Below the pieces are notes generated by a model. It was given only the letters and a program-made list of their open reading frames with translations. It was not told where the DNA came from and ran no database searches. The translations under genes and the position numbers were made by a program. Source: Ichthyenterobacterium magnum (GTDB lineage: Bacteria; Bacteroidota; Bacteroidia; Flavobacteriales; Flavobacteriaceae). Taken from it: 64,000 nucleotides of DNA. Below, piece by piece: positions 42,724-53,650 of this stretch. The stretch is taken from positions 62,001 to 126,000 of the forward strand of contig NZ_RAQJ01000001.1 of NCBI RefSeq assembly GCF_003610635.1, read 5' to 3'. Every line of letters begins with the position of its first letter. Positions within the stretch are counted from its first letter, which is position 1.

Positions 42724-44331
42724 TTACGATTTTATAAATTTGAATGTTTTTGATTCTTTTTCAGATTCTAAAGACATAATATATACACCTGAAGACATTG
42801 ATGATGTATCTATTGTACTACTATGAGTAGTCATTATTTTTTGAAATACTGCTTTTCCTAAAATATCATAAATGAGTAATGACGTGACTTCATTTGCTGA
42901 TGGAATCTGAATGTTTAACACATCTTTTACTGGATTAGGAAAAATATTGAACTCAAAAAATTCATCTTCTTGAAGTGATAGACCTATATTGTAAGCTAAC
43001 TCTAAGTTAGGAATACCAAAACCTAAAAAGAAATCGGGAGTATGATACTGTGATGCAGACATACGTACATATTGCTTAATTTCTTCATTAGTAGCATTTG
43101 GTAAAGCTTGCCACAATGAGGCTATTCCGCCAGCCATTATTGGTGAGCTAAATGAAGTTCCGTTATTATTTACAATCGCATTATTTTCATTTATAACAAA
43201 AGTGCTTGCGCCACGAGCTGCAACATCTGGTTTTTGGGTAGATTGAAAAACACTTCCTTGCGAACTAAAAGAAGCATAATTACCTTCAAAATCTACAGCA
43301 CCAATACTTAAAACGCCAGTTCCGTCAGCTGGTGCTCCAACACCACTTATTCCTGAGTTTCCAGCAGATGTAACTACTAAAATCCCTTTTTCATTTGCAA
43401 TATTTGCTCCTTTGGTTATAAAAGTTGTATTGCCATCTAAATCTTCAGGCAAATGCGTATAGTTTCCATTTGTATATACTCTATAACCTAAAGAGGAATT
43501 AATTATATCTACACCTAAGCTATCTGCTCTTTCGGCTGCTTCGACCCAATAACTTTCTTCTACAGGCGTTTCACTTCCAGCATCTTCGGTTCTAAACACA
43601 TAATAAGAAGCATCTGGCGCTGTACCTACAAACATGTCTTGTATAAATCCAGCCATATCACTCAAAACTTTGGTGCCATGCGTATTACCAGTAAAAGCAT
43701 AAGGATTTGCTACTCTATCTACAAAATCATAACCACCTAGAAGATCATCATTATCTCTTAACCTTTGAAAAGCTCCCATTGTATTTACATTAGGAAAACC
43801 TGCATCTAAAACCGCTATTGTAATGCCTTCGCCTGTAAAATCATCAAGATGCAATTTATCAACATTAATCATCTCTACTTGATTTTGAGTATCACCATAT
43901 ACAAAATCTACAAGTGTTTCTTCTACTTCAAATTTATTATTTGCAGCTGCCATTCTCGATTCAGAATTTAAGCTTTTATCGGCAAAATCAATATGATCAA
44001 CAAAACTCAAACTACTCAAGGCATTGATATCATCTTCAAGTCCTATAACATGTACAGCGTTAAACCACTTAGATTTAGCTTTCACTTCAATACCTACTTG
44101 CTGTTTTAATTGTAAAATATAATTTTCATTAACAGGAACATCGCGTTCATCAATGATAACATTATGAGTGCTTTTTCTGTCAATTGCCTTTTGTGTAAGA
44201 ATTGTAATGGGATTTTGTATAGATGCATCTACATTTTCTTTATCTGCCAGATAAATCCATGCGTGTTCTGTTTGCGCGTAAGAAATGTATTGAAAAAACA
44301 CAAAACTTAATAATAGTATTTTCTTAATCAT
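42724..44331 (-). CDS. Secreted S8 subtilisin-like protease with T9SS sorting domain
   Basis: The 535-residue protein has a signal peptide (LLLSFVFFQYISYAQ) and a short pro-region (to about 145). The S8 triad is intact: Asp in IAVLDAGFP, His in NTHGTKVL, Ser in NGTSFSSPIMAGG. It ends in a T9SS type A domain (IFPNPVKDVLNIQI to the end). It should be secreted across the outer membrane and digest protein. It lies 33 bp downstream of mnmA. Confidence 0.94.
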   Translation of the reverse strand: MIKKILLLSFVFFQYISYAQTEHAWIYLADKENVDASIQNPITILTQKAIDRKSTHNVIIDERDVPVNENYILQLKQQVGIEVKAKSKWFNAVHVIGLEDDINALSSLSFVDHIDFADKSLNSESRMAAANNKFEVEETLVDFVYGDTQNQVEMINVDKLHLDDFTGEGITIAVLDAGFPNVNTMGAFQRLRDNDDLLGGYDFVDRVANPYAFTGNTHGTKVLSDMAGFIQDMFVGTAPDASYYVFRTEDAGSETPVEESYWVEAAERADSLGVDIINSSLGYRVYTNGNYTHLPEDLDGNTTFITKGANIANEKGILVVTSAGNSGISGVGAPADGTGVLSIGAVDFEGNYASFSSQGSVFQSTQKPDVAARGASTFVINENNAIVNNNGTSFSSPIMAGGIASLWQALPNATNEEIKQYVRMSASQYHTPDFFLGFGIPNLELAYNIGLSLQEDEFFEFNIFPNPVKDVLNIQIPSANEVTSLLIYDILGKAVFQKIMTTHSSTIDTSSMSSGVYIMSLESEKESKTFKFIKS

Positions 44332-44364
44332 TAGCTATTAATTTGGGCAATTCTTTTATGCAAT

Positions 44365-45573
44365 TTAAGAAATTACTCCCGAACCAACTAATTCATCATT
44401 TATATACCAAGCAACAAACTGACCTTCTGTAATTGCAGATTGTGCATTTTTAAATTCTACATACAATCCTGAGTCTACTTTATATAATGTAGCTTTTTGA
44501 AGTGGCTGACGATACCTTATCCGTGCTTCTAGCTCCATAGTTTCATCAACTTTTAAAGCTAAATCTTCACGAACCCAATGTAATTCATCATTTGACACAA
44601 ATAATGCTTTTTTAAATAATCCAGGATGTTCTTTTCCTTGTCCTGTATAAATAACATTATCGTCTACATTTGTATCTATCACAAAAAGAGGCTCTACTTT
44701 TCCACCTACGGCAAGCCCTTTTCTTTGACCTTTTGTAAAATAATGTGCACCTTGATGTTTACCTACAACTTCTCCGTCTGTAATAGCGTATTCAATTTTT
44801 TTAGTAAAATAGGCTAACTCCTCTTTCTTTGAATCGAATGCCGGCACTTCGTTATTATAAAGTGCTTTCTCTTTAGAAATCTCAACAATAACACCTTCTT
44901 TTGGTTTTAATTTTTGTTGCAAAAATTCTGGCAATCTAACTTTACCAATAAAACAAAGTCCTTGTGAATCTTTTTTATCTGCTGTAACTAAATCTAATTT
45001 TGAAGCAATTTCACGAACCTCAGGTTTTGTAAGTTCACCAATTGGAAATAAAGCCTTTGATAATTGCTCTTGAGATAACTGACATAAAAAATAAGACTGA
45101 TCTTTATTATTATCGACACCAGCTAACAAATGAAAAACCTCTTTTTCTTTTCCTGTTTGGTTGCTGAGCTTAGTCGAAGTACCTTTTCTACAATAATGTC
45201 CTGTCGCCACATAGTCTGCACCTAAGTCTAAAGCGATCTTCATAAAGACATCAAACTTAATCTCTCTATTACAAAGTACATCAGGATTTGGTGTTCTTCC
45301 CTTTTGATATTCATCAAACATATAGTCAACAATACGTTCTTTATATTGCTCACTTAAATCTACCGTTTGAAAAGGAATACCAAGTTTATCTGCAACAAGC
45401 ATTGCATCATTACTATCATCTAACCAAGGACATTCATCTGAAATTGTTACAGAATCATCGTGCCAATTTTTCATAAATAAGCCAATCACTTCATAGCCTT
45501 GCTCTTTTAATAAATAAGCAGCAACACTTGAATCAACTCCTCCAGAAAGCCCAACAATTACCCTTTTATTCAT
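44365..45573 (-). CDS. mnmA: tRNA-specific 2-thiouridylase MnmA
   Basis: The 402-residue enzyme thiolates U34 of tRNA-Lys, -Glu and -Gln. The ATP PP-loop is [13 protein letters not shown] (8-20) and the catalytic cysteines are C101 (NPDVLCNRE) and C207 (QGLCFIGK). FTKGQRKGL is also present. Residues 131-143 ([13 protein letters not shown]) sit after TGHYCRK and replace the usual short charged turn. Their DNA is a copy of the palindromic repeat seen after secA. The frame is kept and all catalytic motifs remain, so the enzyme is probably active. The gene has its own promoter element at 45669-45676. Confidence 0.96.
   Translation of the reverse strand: MNKRVIVGLSGGVDSSVAAYLLKEQGYEVIGLFMKNWHDDSVTISDECPWLDDSNDAMLVADKLGIPFQTVDLSEQYKERIVDYMFDEYQKGRTPNPDVLCNREIKFDVFMKIALDLGADYVATGHYCRKGTSTKLSNQTGKEKEVFHLLAGVDNNKDQSYFLCQLSQEQLSKALFPIGELTKPEVREIASKLDLVTADKKDSQGLCFIGKVRLPEFLQQKLKPKEGVIVEISKEKALYNNEVPAFDSKKEELAYFTKKIEYAITDGEVVGKHQGAHYFTKGQRKGLAVGGKVEPLFVIDTNVDDNVIYTGQGKEHPGLFKKALFVSNDELHWVREDLALKVDETMELEARIRYRQPLQKATLYKVDSGLYVEFKNAQSAITEGQFVAWYINDELVGSGVIS
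45162..45181 (-). repeat. Dispersed palindromic repeat copy inside the mnmA coding sequence
   Basis: Reading on the minus strand, ACTTCGACTAAGCTCAGCA matches the flavobacterial intergenic repeat and aligns at 14 of 20 positions with 22964-22983. It is in frame and encodes TSTKLS in a surface loop of MnmA. Confidence 0.75.
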
Positions 45574-45668
45574 GAGATCAATAATCTTCTTTTTTTTAAA
45601 ATCACATGTGATTCGCTATTCATAATTTTTATAAACAACGATACTTCTTACACGCTCATTTCACACTG

Positions 45669-45676
45669 CAAAATTA
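45669..45676 (-). promoter_or_regulatory. Likely -7 element for mnmA
   Basis: The minus strand reads TAATTTTG (45676-45669), about 95 bases before the mnmA ATG and directly after the terminator of the preceding gene. A TTG upstream is 14 bp away, shorter than usual. Confidence 0.4.
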
Positions 45677-45685
45677 AGAAATAAA

Positions 45686-45711
45686 AATAGCAACTATAAA
45701 AAGTTGCTATT
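45686..45711 (-). terminator. Intrinsic terminator after the MORN/YwqK gene
   Basis: A 10-bp perfect stem (AATAGCAACT/AGTTGCTATT) with a 6-base loop is followed on the minus strand by a T-rich run. Confidence 0.75.
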
Positions 45712-45741
45712 ATAAATTACTATGCTTAAGATAAGTATTAT

Positions 45742-46440
45742 CTATTGTTTTTTAGGATTTTTGCTTCGCCTTGTATGGTCCTTCTCCTCATAGAGTTTAC
45801 CATTTTTATAATATTTCCAAATACCGTGTTTTCTTCCTTTTTGATAGTTGCCTTCAGCTTCAATCGTTCCATTTACATTATAATATTTTGACAAACCGTG
45901 AAGCTCATCATTTTTATAAGTAAATTCTTTTAAAACTAGGCCTTTATCTGAATACCAAATAGATAAGCCTTCTTGCTTTCCATTGATATAGTTAGCTTTT
46001 TCTGCTACTCTTCCATCTTTATAATATACAATCCGTTTGCCATCTAATTCTCCTTTATCATTATATTGCTCTGTAGACATGATGGCTTTAGTTTTATTAT
46101 GATAAAAAGTCCATGATCCAATATATAATTTACCATTCATCTGACCTTCACTAATCAGCTTTCCTGATGACGATAAAAATTGAACTGATGCTATATTATT
46201 AGAGTCGTTAAACACTTTTTTAGCACTTAATACACTTTTTTTGTTTTTTAATGTATAAAACTTAAACGTGCCTACTTCTTTACCATGATTAAACTGTCCT
46301 TCATAACGAATCTGCTTTGTTTTATCAAAGTTTTTTCTCCAATTACCATGACGTTTTCCATCTGCATCAAATTGGTTAATCTCTTGTCCAAAACTAAAAA
46401 TTGAAACAAGAGTTAAAATTATAATATATACTTTGTTCAT
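45742..46440 (-). CDS. Secreted MORN-repeat protein of the YwqK family
   Basis: The 232-residue protein has a signal peptide (IIILTLVSIFSFGQ). At least six MORN-like repeats follow, of the pattern YxxGxxxGxWxxYxxxG: GKRHGNWRKNF, HGKEVGTFKFY, GELDGKRIVYY, GKQEGLSIWYS, DELHGLSKYYN, GRKHGIWKYY. Databases often label this family a YwqK antitoxin, but no toxin gene is next to it and a signal peptide argues for an envelope role. The tail is basic (HTRRSKNPKKQ). It is a single-gene transcript with its own terminator. Confidence 0.88.
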   Translation of the reverse strand: MNKVYIIILTLVSIFSFGQEINQFDADGKRHGNWRKNFDKTKQIRYEGQFNHGKEVGTFKFYTLKNKKSVLSAKKVFNDSNNIASVQFLSSSGKLISEGQMNGKLYIGSWTFYHNKTKAIMSTEQYNDKGELDGKRIVYYKDGRVAEKANYINGKQEGLSIWYSDKGLVLKEFTYKNDELHGLSKYYNVNGTIEAEGNYQKGRKHGIWKYYKNGKLYEEKDHTRRSKNPKKQ

Positions 46441-46463
46441 TTTTATACATTAAAAAATGGATT

Positions 46464-46481
46464 CATACTTGTACAGGAATG
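46464..46481. repeat. Decayed palindrome of the CATTCCTGTnCAGGAATG type
   Basis: The 18 bases form an imperfect palindrome around TGTACA with the right arm CAGGAATG intact and the left arm changed at one or two positions. Such palindromes are common between genes in Flavobacteriaceae. It lies in a 207-bp gap that holds no gene. Confidence 0.45.
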
Positions 46482-46647
46482 ACAATAACGCCAAAATCAT
46501 TTTGAAATTGTATCAATAAAAAGAATCTGTCTGAAAAGTGTCCAACAAGTTTTCATAAAACATATGCAGAAATGACTCAAAACTGAAACCATTATTTATT
46601 CAATTGTTGCTCCTATTTAAGAGATTAACTCCGTTTTAGAATTAATA

Positions 46648-47001
46648 TTAAATTCTATTGTATGTCAATTCACTATCAGAATCTAAAACAAGTTGTCCTT
46701 CTGAGTTTATAATGTAAGTGAAATTAATTTGAATATTATTCTCACCTGTAGTATAAAGCTCATTTTCTTGAGTGCTCCAGTTAATAGTTTGCGTATTTGT
46801 AAAAGATCCATCATGAAAAAAATGAATCCCTGTATTATCTGAATTGAATGTGAATTTCTCTTCAAAAGTGTCACTAAATTCTACGCGTTGCCAAGTTCCT
46901 ACTAATTCATGTATGCTTTCAGAATCGTCATCGTTATTACAGGATAAAGTTGATGATAAAATAATTAAAGATAAAATGAGGTAAACTACATTATTTTTCA
47001 T
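46648..47001 (-). CDS. Lipocalin-like lipoprotein
   Basis: The 117-residue protein has a lipoprotein signal with lipobox STLSC (C21), then an acidic linker NNDDDSES. The short beta-barrel core starts HELVGTWQRVEF, as in small lipocalin-like domains of Flavobacteriaceae. The acidic residues after the cysteine fit the surface-export signal reported for Bacteroidota lipoproteins, so display at the cell surface is possible. It lies 7 bp after the yidC stop and may be co-transcribed with it. Confidence 0.78.
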   Translation of the reverse strand: MKNNVVYLILSLIILSSTLSCNNDDDSESIHELVGTWQRVEFSDTFEEKFTFNSDNTGIHFFHDGSFTNTQTINWSTQENELYTTGENNIQINFTYIINSEGQLVLDSDSELTYNRI

Positions 47002-47008
47002 GGTTTTT

Positions 47009-48919
47009 CTACTTTTTACGTTGCTGAGCTTTCTTTTGTTGTTCAGCTTGTTCCATCATATCTGCCATTCTTTTCTGAAACTTGTTCTGTTTTTTAGGCT
47101 TAGCCTTATTGACTTCTATTTTGGCAAGTACTTTATCTTCATCAATGATGTAGTTTTTAATAACTAACATAATACCTATACTAATTAAGTTAGAGATGAA
47201 GTAATATAAACTCAATCCCGATGCATATTGATTAAAGAAAAATAGCATTAATAATGGTGAGAAGTAAATCATATACTTCATCATTTTTGCCATATCAGGC
47301 ATACCTTCTTGCGTTGGTTGCGCCATAGCTTGTTGTCCTGTTGTCATTTTCATATAAAAGAAAATGGCTATTGCTGCTAATATTGGAAATAAACTCACAT
47401 GACTTCCATATAATGGGATATTAAAAGGTAATTCTGCTATTACATCATAAGATGATAAATCATCCGCCCAAAGGAAACTTTTTTGTCTTAAAGCAAAAGC
47501 AGTTGGGAAGAACATAAATAGCGCATAAAATACTGGCAACTGTATTAATGCTGGTAAACAACCACTTAAAGGGCTAGCTCCAGCTTTATTTTGAAGCGCC
47601 ATAGTTTCTTGCTGCGCTTTCATTTTATTGTCTTTATACTTTTCTTTTATAGCTTCTAATTCTGGCTTTAAAATTTTCATTTTTGCTTGAGACAAAAATT
47701 GCTTGTATTGTACAAAAGACATTAAAAGTTTAATTAAAACTGTCATTACAATAATGGCAATTCCATAAGGCAAGAAAGAACTTAAAAAGCTAAATAAAGG
47801 AATAAATAATGCTTTATTAATCCAACCAAAGATGCCCCAACCAAATGGTATGCTTTCTTCTAAATTGTCCCCATATTGCTTTAATGTCTTACTATCTGTT
47901 GGTCCAAAATACAATCTTAAAGGTTCGTTTAATTCGCCAGAAGCAAAGCTTAAAGGTATTTTAGATGTGAATTGTTTTGTAAAAACCGTGTCTATTTCTT
48001 CGTCTTCAACCAAATCTTTAGATGTTAGTTTTACAGTTTTAAAAGGTTTGTCTGCAACTAAAATTGAACTAAAAAAGTGTTGTCTATAAGATATCCACTT
48101 AACGTCTTTTTCAGTTTCTTCATCTTCTCCAGCTTGTGCTAACTTATCAATTTTATCCTCTTCATATTGGTATGTTAAACGTGTATATCGATTCTCATAA
48201 GTTATACTTTGATCATGACGATAAGTGTTAAGTTTCCAATCTAAATTAATTTCATTAGAGCTATTAATCACGTTTGCTAAACCTTTTGATTGAATAGAAA
48301 AACCAATCATATAATCATCAGGCTTCAACTCGTAACGGTATTCTAAAAACTTAGTCTCAGACACTTTAAGTTTCATAGAAACCACTGTGTTTTCACCATT
48401 TTTAGTGACTGATGGTTGAAAATATAAATCTTGAGTATTTAAAATTCTATTATCTGTAGTAGGAAAGTTAATATTAAACGCTGCATTACCATCTTTAATA
48501 ATGTAAATTGGCAACGAATCGTAGTCTACAAACTTCTTTAGTTTAACTTCAGAAATATAACCACCTTTATTGCTAAACTTTAAATCTAGCACATCTGTTT
48601 TAACCTCTGTAGTTTTATCTGTTGCAGAAGACAATGTTGATGCATAAGCAAAAGCGCCTAACTTATTTTTTAAACTTTCAAGTTGAACTGAATCTGCTGC
48701 AGAAGTATTAGAGAAGTTTTCACTTGAAGTTACAAATGTATCTTCAGTTTTTTTAACTGCTTCTTCTTTTTTCTCTGCATCAATCTGTTCTTGTTTTGCT
48801 TTTTCCTGTTCTGCAAGCTCTTCAGGCGTTGGCTGATTTTGCCATAGCATGTATAATAATATCCCAAAAATAAGCACGAAGCCTATTATGGAGTTAAGGT
48901 CAAATTTTTTTTCTTCCAT
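47009..48919 (-). CDS. yidC: Membrane protein insertase YidC
   Basis: The 636-residue protein has an N-terminal membrane anchor (about 10-22) and a charged linker. A large periplasmic beta domain (about 95-360) follows, then the five-helix insertase core (380-600) with YGIAIIVMTVLIKLLM, SPLSGCLPALIQLPVFYALF and the basic tail KPKKQNKFQKRM. It inserts inner-membrane proteins alone or with SecYEG. The positive residue expected in the groove is within LIKLLMSFVQYKQ. It follows pyrG by 75 bp on the same strand. Confidence 0.97.
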   Translation of the reverse strand: MEEKKFDLNSIIGFVLIFGILLYMLWQNQPTPEELAEQEKAKQEQIDAEKKEEAVKKTEDTFVTSSENFSNTSAADSVQLESLKNKLGAFAYASTLSSATDKTTEVKTDVLDLKFSNKGGYISEVKLKKFVDYDSLPIYIIKDGNAAFNINFPTTDNRILNTQDLYFQPSVTKNGENTVVSMKLKVSETKFLEYRYELKPDDYMIGFSIQSKGLANVINSSNEINLDWKLNTYRHDQSITYENRYTRLTYQYEEDKIDKLAQAGEDEETEKDVKWISYRQHFFSSILVADKPFKTVKLTSKDLVEDEEIDTVFTKQFTSKIPLSFASGELNEPLRLYFGPTDSKTLKQYGDNLEESIPFGWGIFGWINKALFIPLFSFLSSFLPYGIAIIVMTVLIKLLMSFVQYKQFLSQAKMKILKPELEAIKEKYKDNKMKAQQETMALQNKAGASPLSGCLPALIQLPVFYALFMFFPTAFALRQKSFLWADDLSSYDVIAELPFNIPLYGSHVSLFPILAAIAIFFYMKMTTGQQAMAQPTQEGMPDMAKMMKYMIYFSPLLMLFFFNQYASGLSLYYFISNLISIGIMLVIKNYIIDEDKVLAKIEVNKAKPKKQNKFQKRMADMMEQAEQQKKAQQRKK

Positions 48920-48994
48920 TTATTCTTTTATCAATTGATATAATAAGGTTGTAGTTTAACACGAAATTTTCTAACGCAAAAAACTATCCAATAC

Positions 48995-50641
<1,647 letters not shown>

Positions 50642-50652
50642 TTAAACGCAGG

Positions 50653-50660
50653 CAAATTTA
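50653..50660 (-). promoter_or_regulatory. Likely -7 element of pyrG
   Basis: The minus strand reads TAAATTTG (50660-50653), 20 bases before the pyrG ATG. No TTG at the ideal distance. Confidence 0.5.
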
Positions 50661-50863
50661 CAAAATTTAAATAGTTATTTACGAATTACTATTGTTATTA
50701 ATTAAGAAATGTATGAATCGCTTACTAGCCTTAATCTGCTTGACTTTTTATAAAAAAAAGTCGAACTTCGTTTATTTCGTTTTTATTAAAAAAAGTTTCA
50801 TAAATGTCCCTCTTTACTATTTAACAAACGTCTTAATGATATAAACAAATTAAACTTAAAATT

Positions 50864-51211
50864 ATGAAAGAATTTATGATGATTTTTATCGGAGCAGATT
50901 ATGCAGATTTAGGGCTTTCTCCTGAAGAACTTCAAAACCGCATGGGAAAATGGTTTGCCTGGGGAAATAAAATGGAACAAGCTGGCATACTTCGCGGAGG
51001 AAACGCACTAACACCTCAAATACGCCGTGTTGTTGGAGAAAATAGAACTGTTACTGATATTACTTCTGCCGAGGTAAAAGAAATTGTTGGTGGTTACTAC
51101 CTGGTTGAAGCAAAAGATTTTGACGCTGTTCAAGAAATAGCTCAAGATTTTCCAGATTATGATTTAGGCGGTACTGTAGAAATTAGAGAAATAATGGTTT
51201 TTGATAGCTAA
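50864..51211 (+). CDS. YciI/DGPF-family protein
   Basis: The 115-residue protein has the YciI-like ferredoxin fold: FMMIFIGADYADLGLSPEEL, MGKWFAWGNKMEQAG, GGYYLVEAKDFDAVQEIAQDFP and VEIREIM. It shares its last base with the ATG of the following ECF sigma factor (51211). This gene pair is the hallmark of the ECF42 group, where DGPF/YCII proteins are co-encoded with and often controlled by the sigma factor. The protein's reaction is unknown. Confidence 0.92.
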   Translation: MKEFMMIFIGADYADLGLSPEELQNRMGKWFAWGNKMEQAGILRGGNALTPQIRRVVGENRTVTDITSAEVKEIVGGYYLVEAKDFDAVQEIAQDFPDYDLGGTVEIREIMVFDS

Positions 51212-52455
51212 TGGAATCTAAACTAATAGACCATCTTTTTCGCCATCACAGTGGAAAGATGGTCTCTGTGCTTACTCGTATTTTTGGATTATCACATCTT
51301 GAAATTATTGAAGATGCCATTCAAGATACATTTATAAAAGCAAGTATTACTTGGAGAAATCAAATACCAGACAACCCTAAGGCTTGGTTAACTCAAGCTG
51401 CAAAAAATAGGGTTCTCGATATTTTCAGAAAGCTTAAAACCGAAAAAAGACATCTCCCAAATTTTAATCTAGAAAAAAACACATTAGCAATTGATGATTT
51501 TTTTCTTGATACAGAAATTGAAGACGCTCAACTGCGGATGATTTTTACAGCTTGTCACCCAAGTTTAGACTCTAGAGACCAAATCTCTTTCGCTTTAAAA
51601 ACGGTTTCTGGATTTAGTATTAAAGAAATTGCTTCAGCTCTATTAACAAAAGAATATACTATAAAAAAGCGCCTTAGTCGTGCTCGAAAAACTATAAGTA
51701 AATCTCATTTACAGTTTCAAATCCCGCAAGGTAATGAACTTCCAATAAGACTAAATCGTGTTATGGAAGTCCTATATCTTATTTTTAATGAGGGTTTTCA
51801 TTCTAATAAAAAAGAAAAATTAATTCGAAAAGATTTATGTGGTGAAGCCATGCGGCTATGCAAACTATTATTAAAAAATGAACGCACACAAACTTCAGAA
51901 AGTTATGCTTTATTTGCCTTAATGTGTTTTCATTCTGCTCGGCTAGAAACAAAAACCAACGCAGAAAATGAAATTTTAGATTTAAAAAATCAAGATAGAA
52001 GTCAGTGGTATAAACCATTAATAGTGTTAGGTAATACTATAATGCATAAAGCAGTTAATGTTACTTCTTTTTCTTGTTATCATTATGAAGCAGCTATCGC
52101 TGCAGAACATCTTCGTGCGGCTAGTTTTGAAGACACAAACTGGGAAAAAATACTCTATTGGTATCAATGCCTGTACAAACTACAACCTATGTCTATTCAC
52201 CTCTTAAATATGGCTGTTGTTTGTTTACAAAAAGAAGATCTCTCTAGTGCCAAAAATTATCTTGACAAACTCAATCCTCAAGATTTTGAACAACGTATTT
52301 ATCTTTATTATGGTACAAAAGCAGACTATTACAACGCAATAGACAACAAAAAAAACGCCCTATTTAATATAGACTTAGCCTTAGAAACAGTAAACAATTC
52401 ACTAGAAAAAGAATACCTACTAAAAAAGAAAACAGCTTTTCAGAAAAACTTGTAG
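51211..52455 (+). CDS. ECF42-type sigma factor with C-terminal helical (TPR-like) extension
   Basis: The 414-residue protein begins with ECF regions 2 and 4 (HLEIIEDAIQDTFIKA; FALKTVSGFSIKEIASALL). About 230 further residues follow (LNRVMEVLYLIFNEGFHS, then repeated helical pairs such as AAEHLRAASFEDTNWEKILYWYQ), as in the SnoaL-free, TPR-bearing ECF42/DUF6596 group. No anti-sigma gene is present; regulation is thought to work through the C-terminal part. With the YciI gene it forms a two-gene operon of unknown physiological trigger. Confidence 0.92.
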   Translation: MESKLIDHLFRHHSGKMVSVLTRIFGLSHLEIIEDAIQDTFIKASITWRNQIPDNPKAWLTQAAKNRVLDIFRKLKTEKRHLPNFNLEKNTLAIDDFFLDTEIEDAQLRMIFTACHPSLDSRDQISFALKTVSGFSIKEIASALLTKEYTIKKRLSRARKTISKSHLQFQIPQGNELPIRLNRVMEVLYLIFNEGFHSNKKEKLIRKDLCGEAMRLCKLLLKNERTQTSESYALFALMCFHSARLETKTNAENEILDLKNQDRSQWYKPLIVLGNTIMHKAVNVTSFSCYHYEAAIAAEHLRAASFEDTNWEKILYWYQCLYKLQPMSIHLLNMAVVCLQKEDLSSAKNYLDKLNPQDFEQRIYLYYGTKADYYNAIDNKKNALFNIDLALETVNNSLEKEYLLKKKTAFQKNL

Positions 52456-52468
52456 TAGCTTGAATATT

Positions 52469-52699
52469 TTATTTAGAATATTGCTTCTGTATATTTCTAA
52501 TCAAATCCTCCAAACCATTTAATTTAAGCTCATATACTTGTTTAAGCATATCGCCTAATTTTCCTTTTGGAAAACCTTTGTTGTGATACCAAACCACATA
52601 GTATTCAGGTAAATCAATAAGATACTTACCCTTATATTTACCGTAAGGCATTTTGGTATGTGCTAATTTTATTAGGAAATCTTTATTAGGCTGTAACAT
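52469..52699 (-). CDS. DUF3820 family protein
   Basis: The 76-residue protein has the family core MPYGKYKGKYLIDLPEYYVVWYHNKGFPKGKLG, a short basic motif related to exonuclease-linked DUF3820 domains. The rest is a helix (LKLNGLEDLIRNIQKQ). It is the last gene of a four-gene minus-strand operon with DUF922, OsmC and a LysM protein. It may bind nucleic acid, but no catalytic residues are seen. Confidence 0.88.
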   Translation of the reverse strand: MLQPNKDFLIKLAHTKMPYGKYKGKYLIDLPEYYVVWYHNKGFPKGKLGDMLKQVYELKLNGLEDLIRNIQKQYSK

Positions 52700-52705
52700 T
52701 ATAAA

Positions 52706-53248
52706 CTATTCAGATTTATATGCCTCAAACTCTTTAAGTGCTTTAGCAACAAGGTATTCCCATTGTTCTTGAACTTTAACATTAATTGAATTGTCTGTCT
52801 GACTATCGTATTGAGATTGCATTATTGCCAACTCATCATTAATACGTTGATGTAATCTACTCAACTCGTTTCTAAGATTTTGTGTTATACTCAATTTAGA
52901 AATTTCGGCTCTAAACTTACGCACATGCAGTTCTGTAATATCAAAATGTAATTGTTCATGTGCCAAAAGACGTGCATTCCCTTTTTCCTTAATGTACCAT
53001 GATTTCTCTGGATAAAAATGAGCTTCTACACTGGGATTAAAACTTACAATTTTACCATTAGATGTTTTAACAGAATATCCAAATGTAATACCAGAGGCAG
53101 TGATAGCAGCAGCTGCTGTATTTGGTTTAATTGGTCCTTTAAAATCGTCCCAAGTTAATTTATAATCATCAGTCCAAGATATTGTAACCTCATCATTAGA
53201 GGCTCCATTAAAAAAGAGTAAACAAAATAATAATGCTTTATATATCAT
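52706..53248 (-). CDS. DUF922 family secreted protein (putative zinc protease)
   Basis: The 180-residue protein has a short signal peptide (ALLFCLLFFNGAS) and LTWDDFKGP, the DUF922 hallmark. The sequence LAHEQLHFDITELH holds an HExxH-like arrangement (HEQLH), which in this family is thought to bind zinc. It should act in the periplasm or at the outer membrane. The ATG directly follows the OsmC stop. Substrate unknown. Confidence 0.87.
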   Translation of the reverse strand: MIYKALLFCLLFFNGASNDEVTISWTDDYKLTWDDFKGPIKPNTAAAAITASGITFGYSVKTSNGKIVSFNPSVEAHFYPEKSWYIKEKGNARLLAHEQLHFDITELHVRKFRAEISKLSITQNLRNELSRLHQRINDELAIMQSQYDSQTDNSINVKVQEQWEYLVAKALKEFEAYKSE

Positions 53249-53650
53249 TTATTTCCAATTAAATGTAATATCCTTTTCGATATCTGGATGTAAGCTATAG
53301 TGTACTGGACATGTGTTTGCTGTGCGTTGTAAAATTTTTCGAGTTTTAGCATCTGCTTCAAACGGAAAATCTAAGACTACTTTAATTTTAGAAATTCGTC
53401 TTGGTTCACTAGCCATAAACTTTGTTACCTTGGCAGATGTTCCTTTCATATCAACACCTAAATCTCTAGCTTTAATGCCCATAACAGTTATCATACAACT
53501 TGCTAAACCTGTAGCAATAGTATCTGTAGGTGAAAACGCTTCTCCTTTACCATTATTGTCTGTTGGAGCGTCTGTAAAAAAAGAATTGCTAGATTTAAGA
53601 TGCGTGCTTTCTGTTCTTAAATCTCCTAAATAAACTACTTTTGAGGTCAT
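53249..53650 (-). CDS. OsmC family peroxiredoxin-like protein
   Basis: The 133-residue protein fits OsmC/YhfA: FSPTDTIATGLASCMITVMGIKA carries the first active-site cysteine and ANTCPVHYSLHPDIE the second. OsmC-type proteins reduce organic peroxides through these cysteines; YhfA-like members are less certain. It overlaps the LysM gene by 4 bp (53647-53650), which indicates coupling to an envelope protein rather than to known redox genes. Confidence 0.92.
   Translation of the reverse strand: MTSKVVYLGDLRTESTHLKSSNSFFTDAPTDNNGKGEAFSPTDTIATGLASCMITVMGIKARDLGVDMKGTSAKVTKFMASEPRRISKIKVVLDFPFEADAKTRKILQRTANTCPVHYSLHPDIEKDITFNWK

Noticed and set aside
45742-46440. Toxin-antitoxin system (YwqK antitoxin label)
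   Set aside because: No toxin gene is adjacent, and the MORN protein has a signal peptide.
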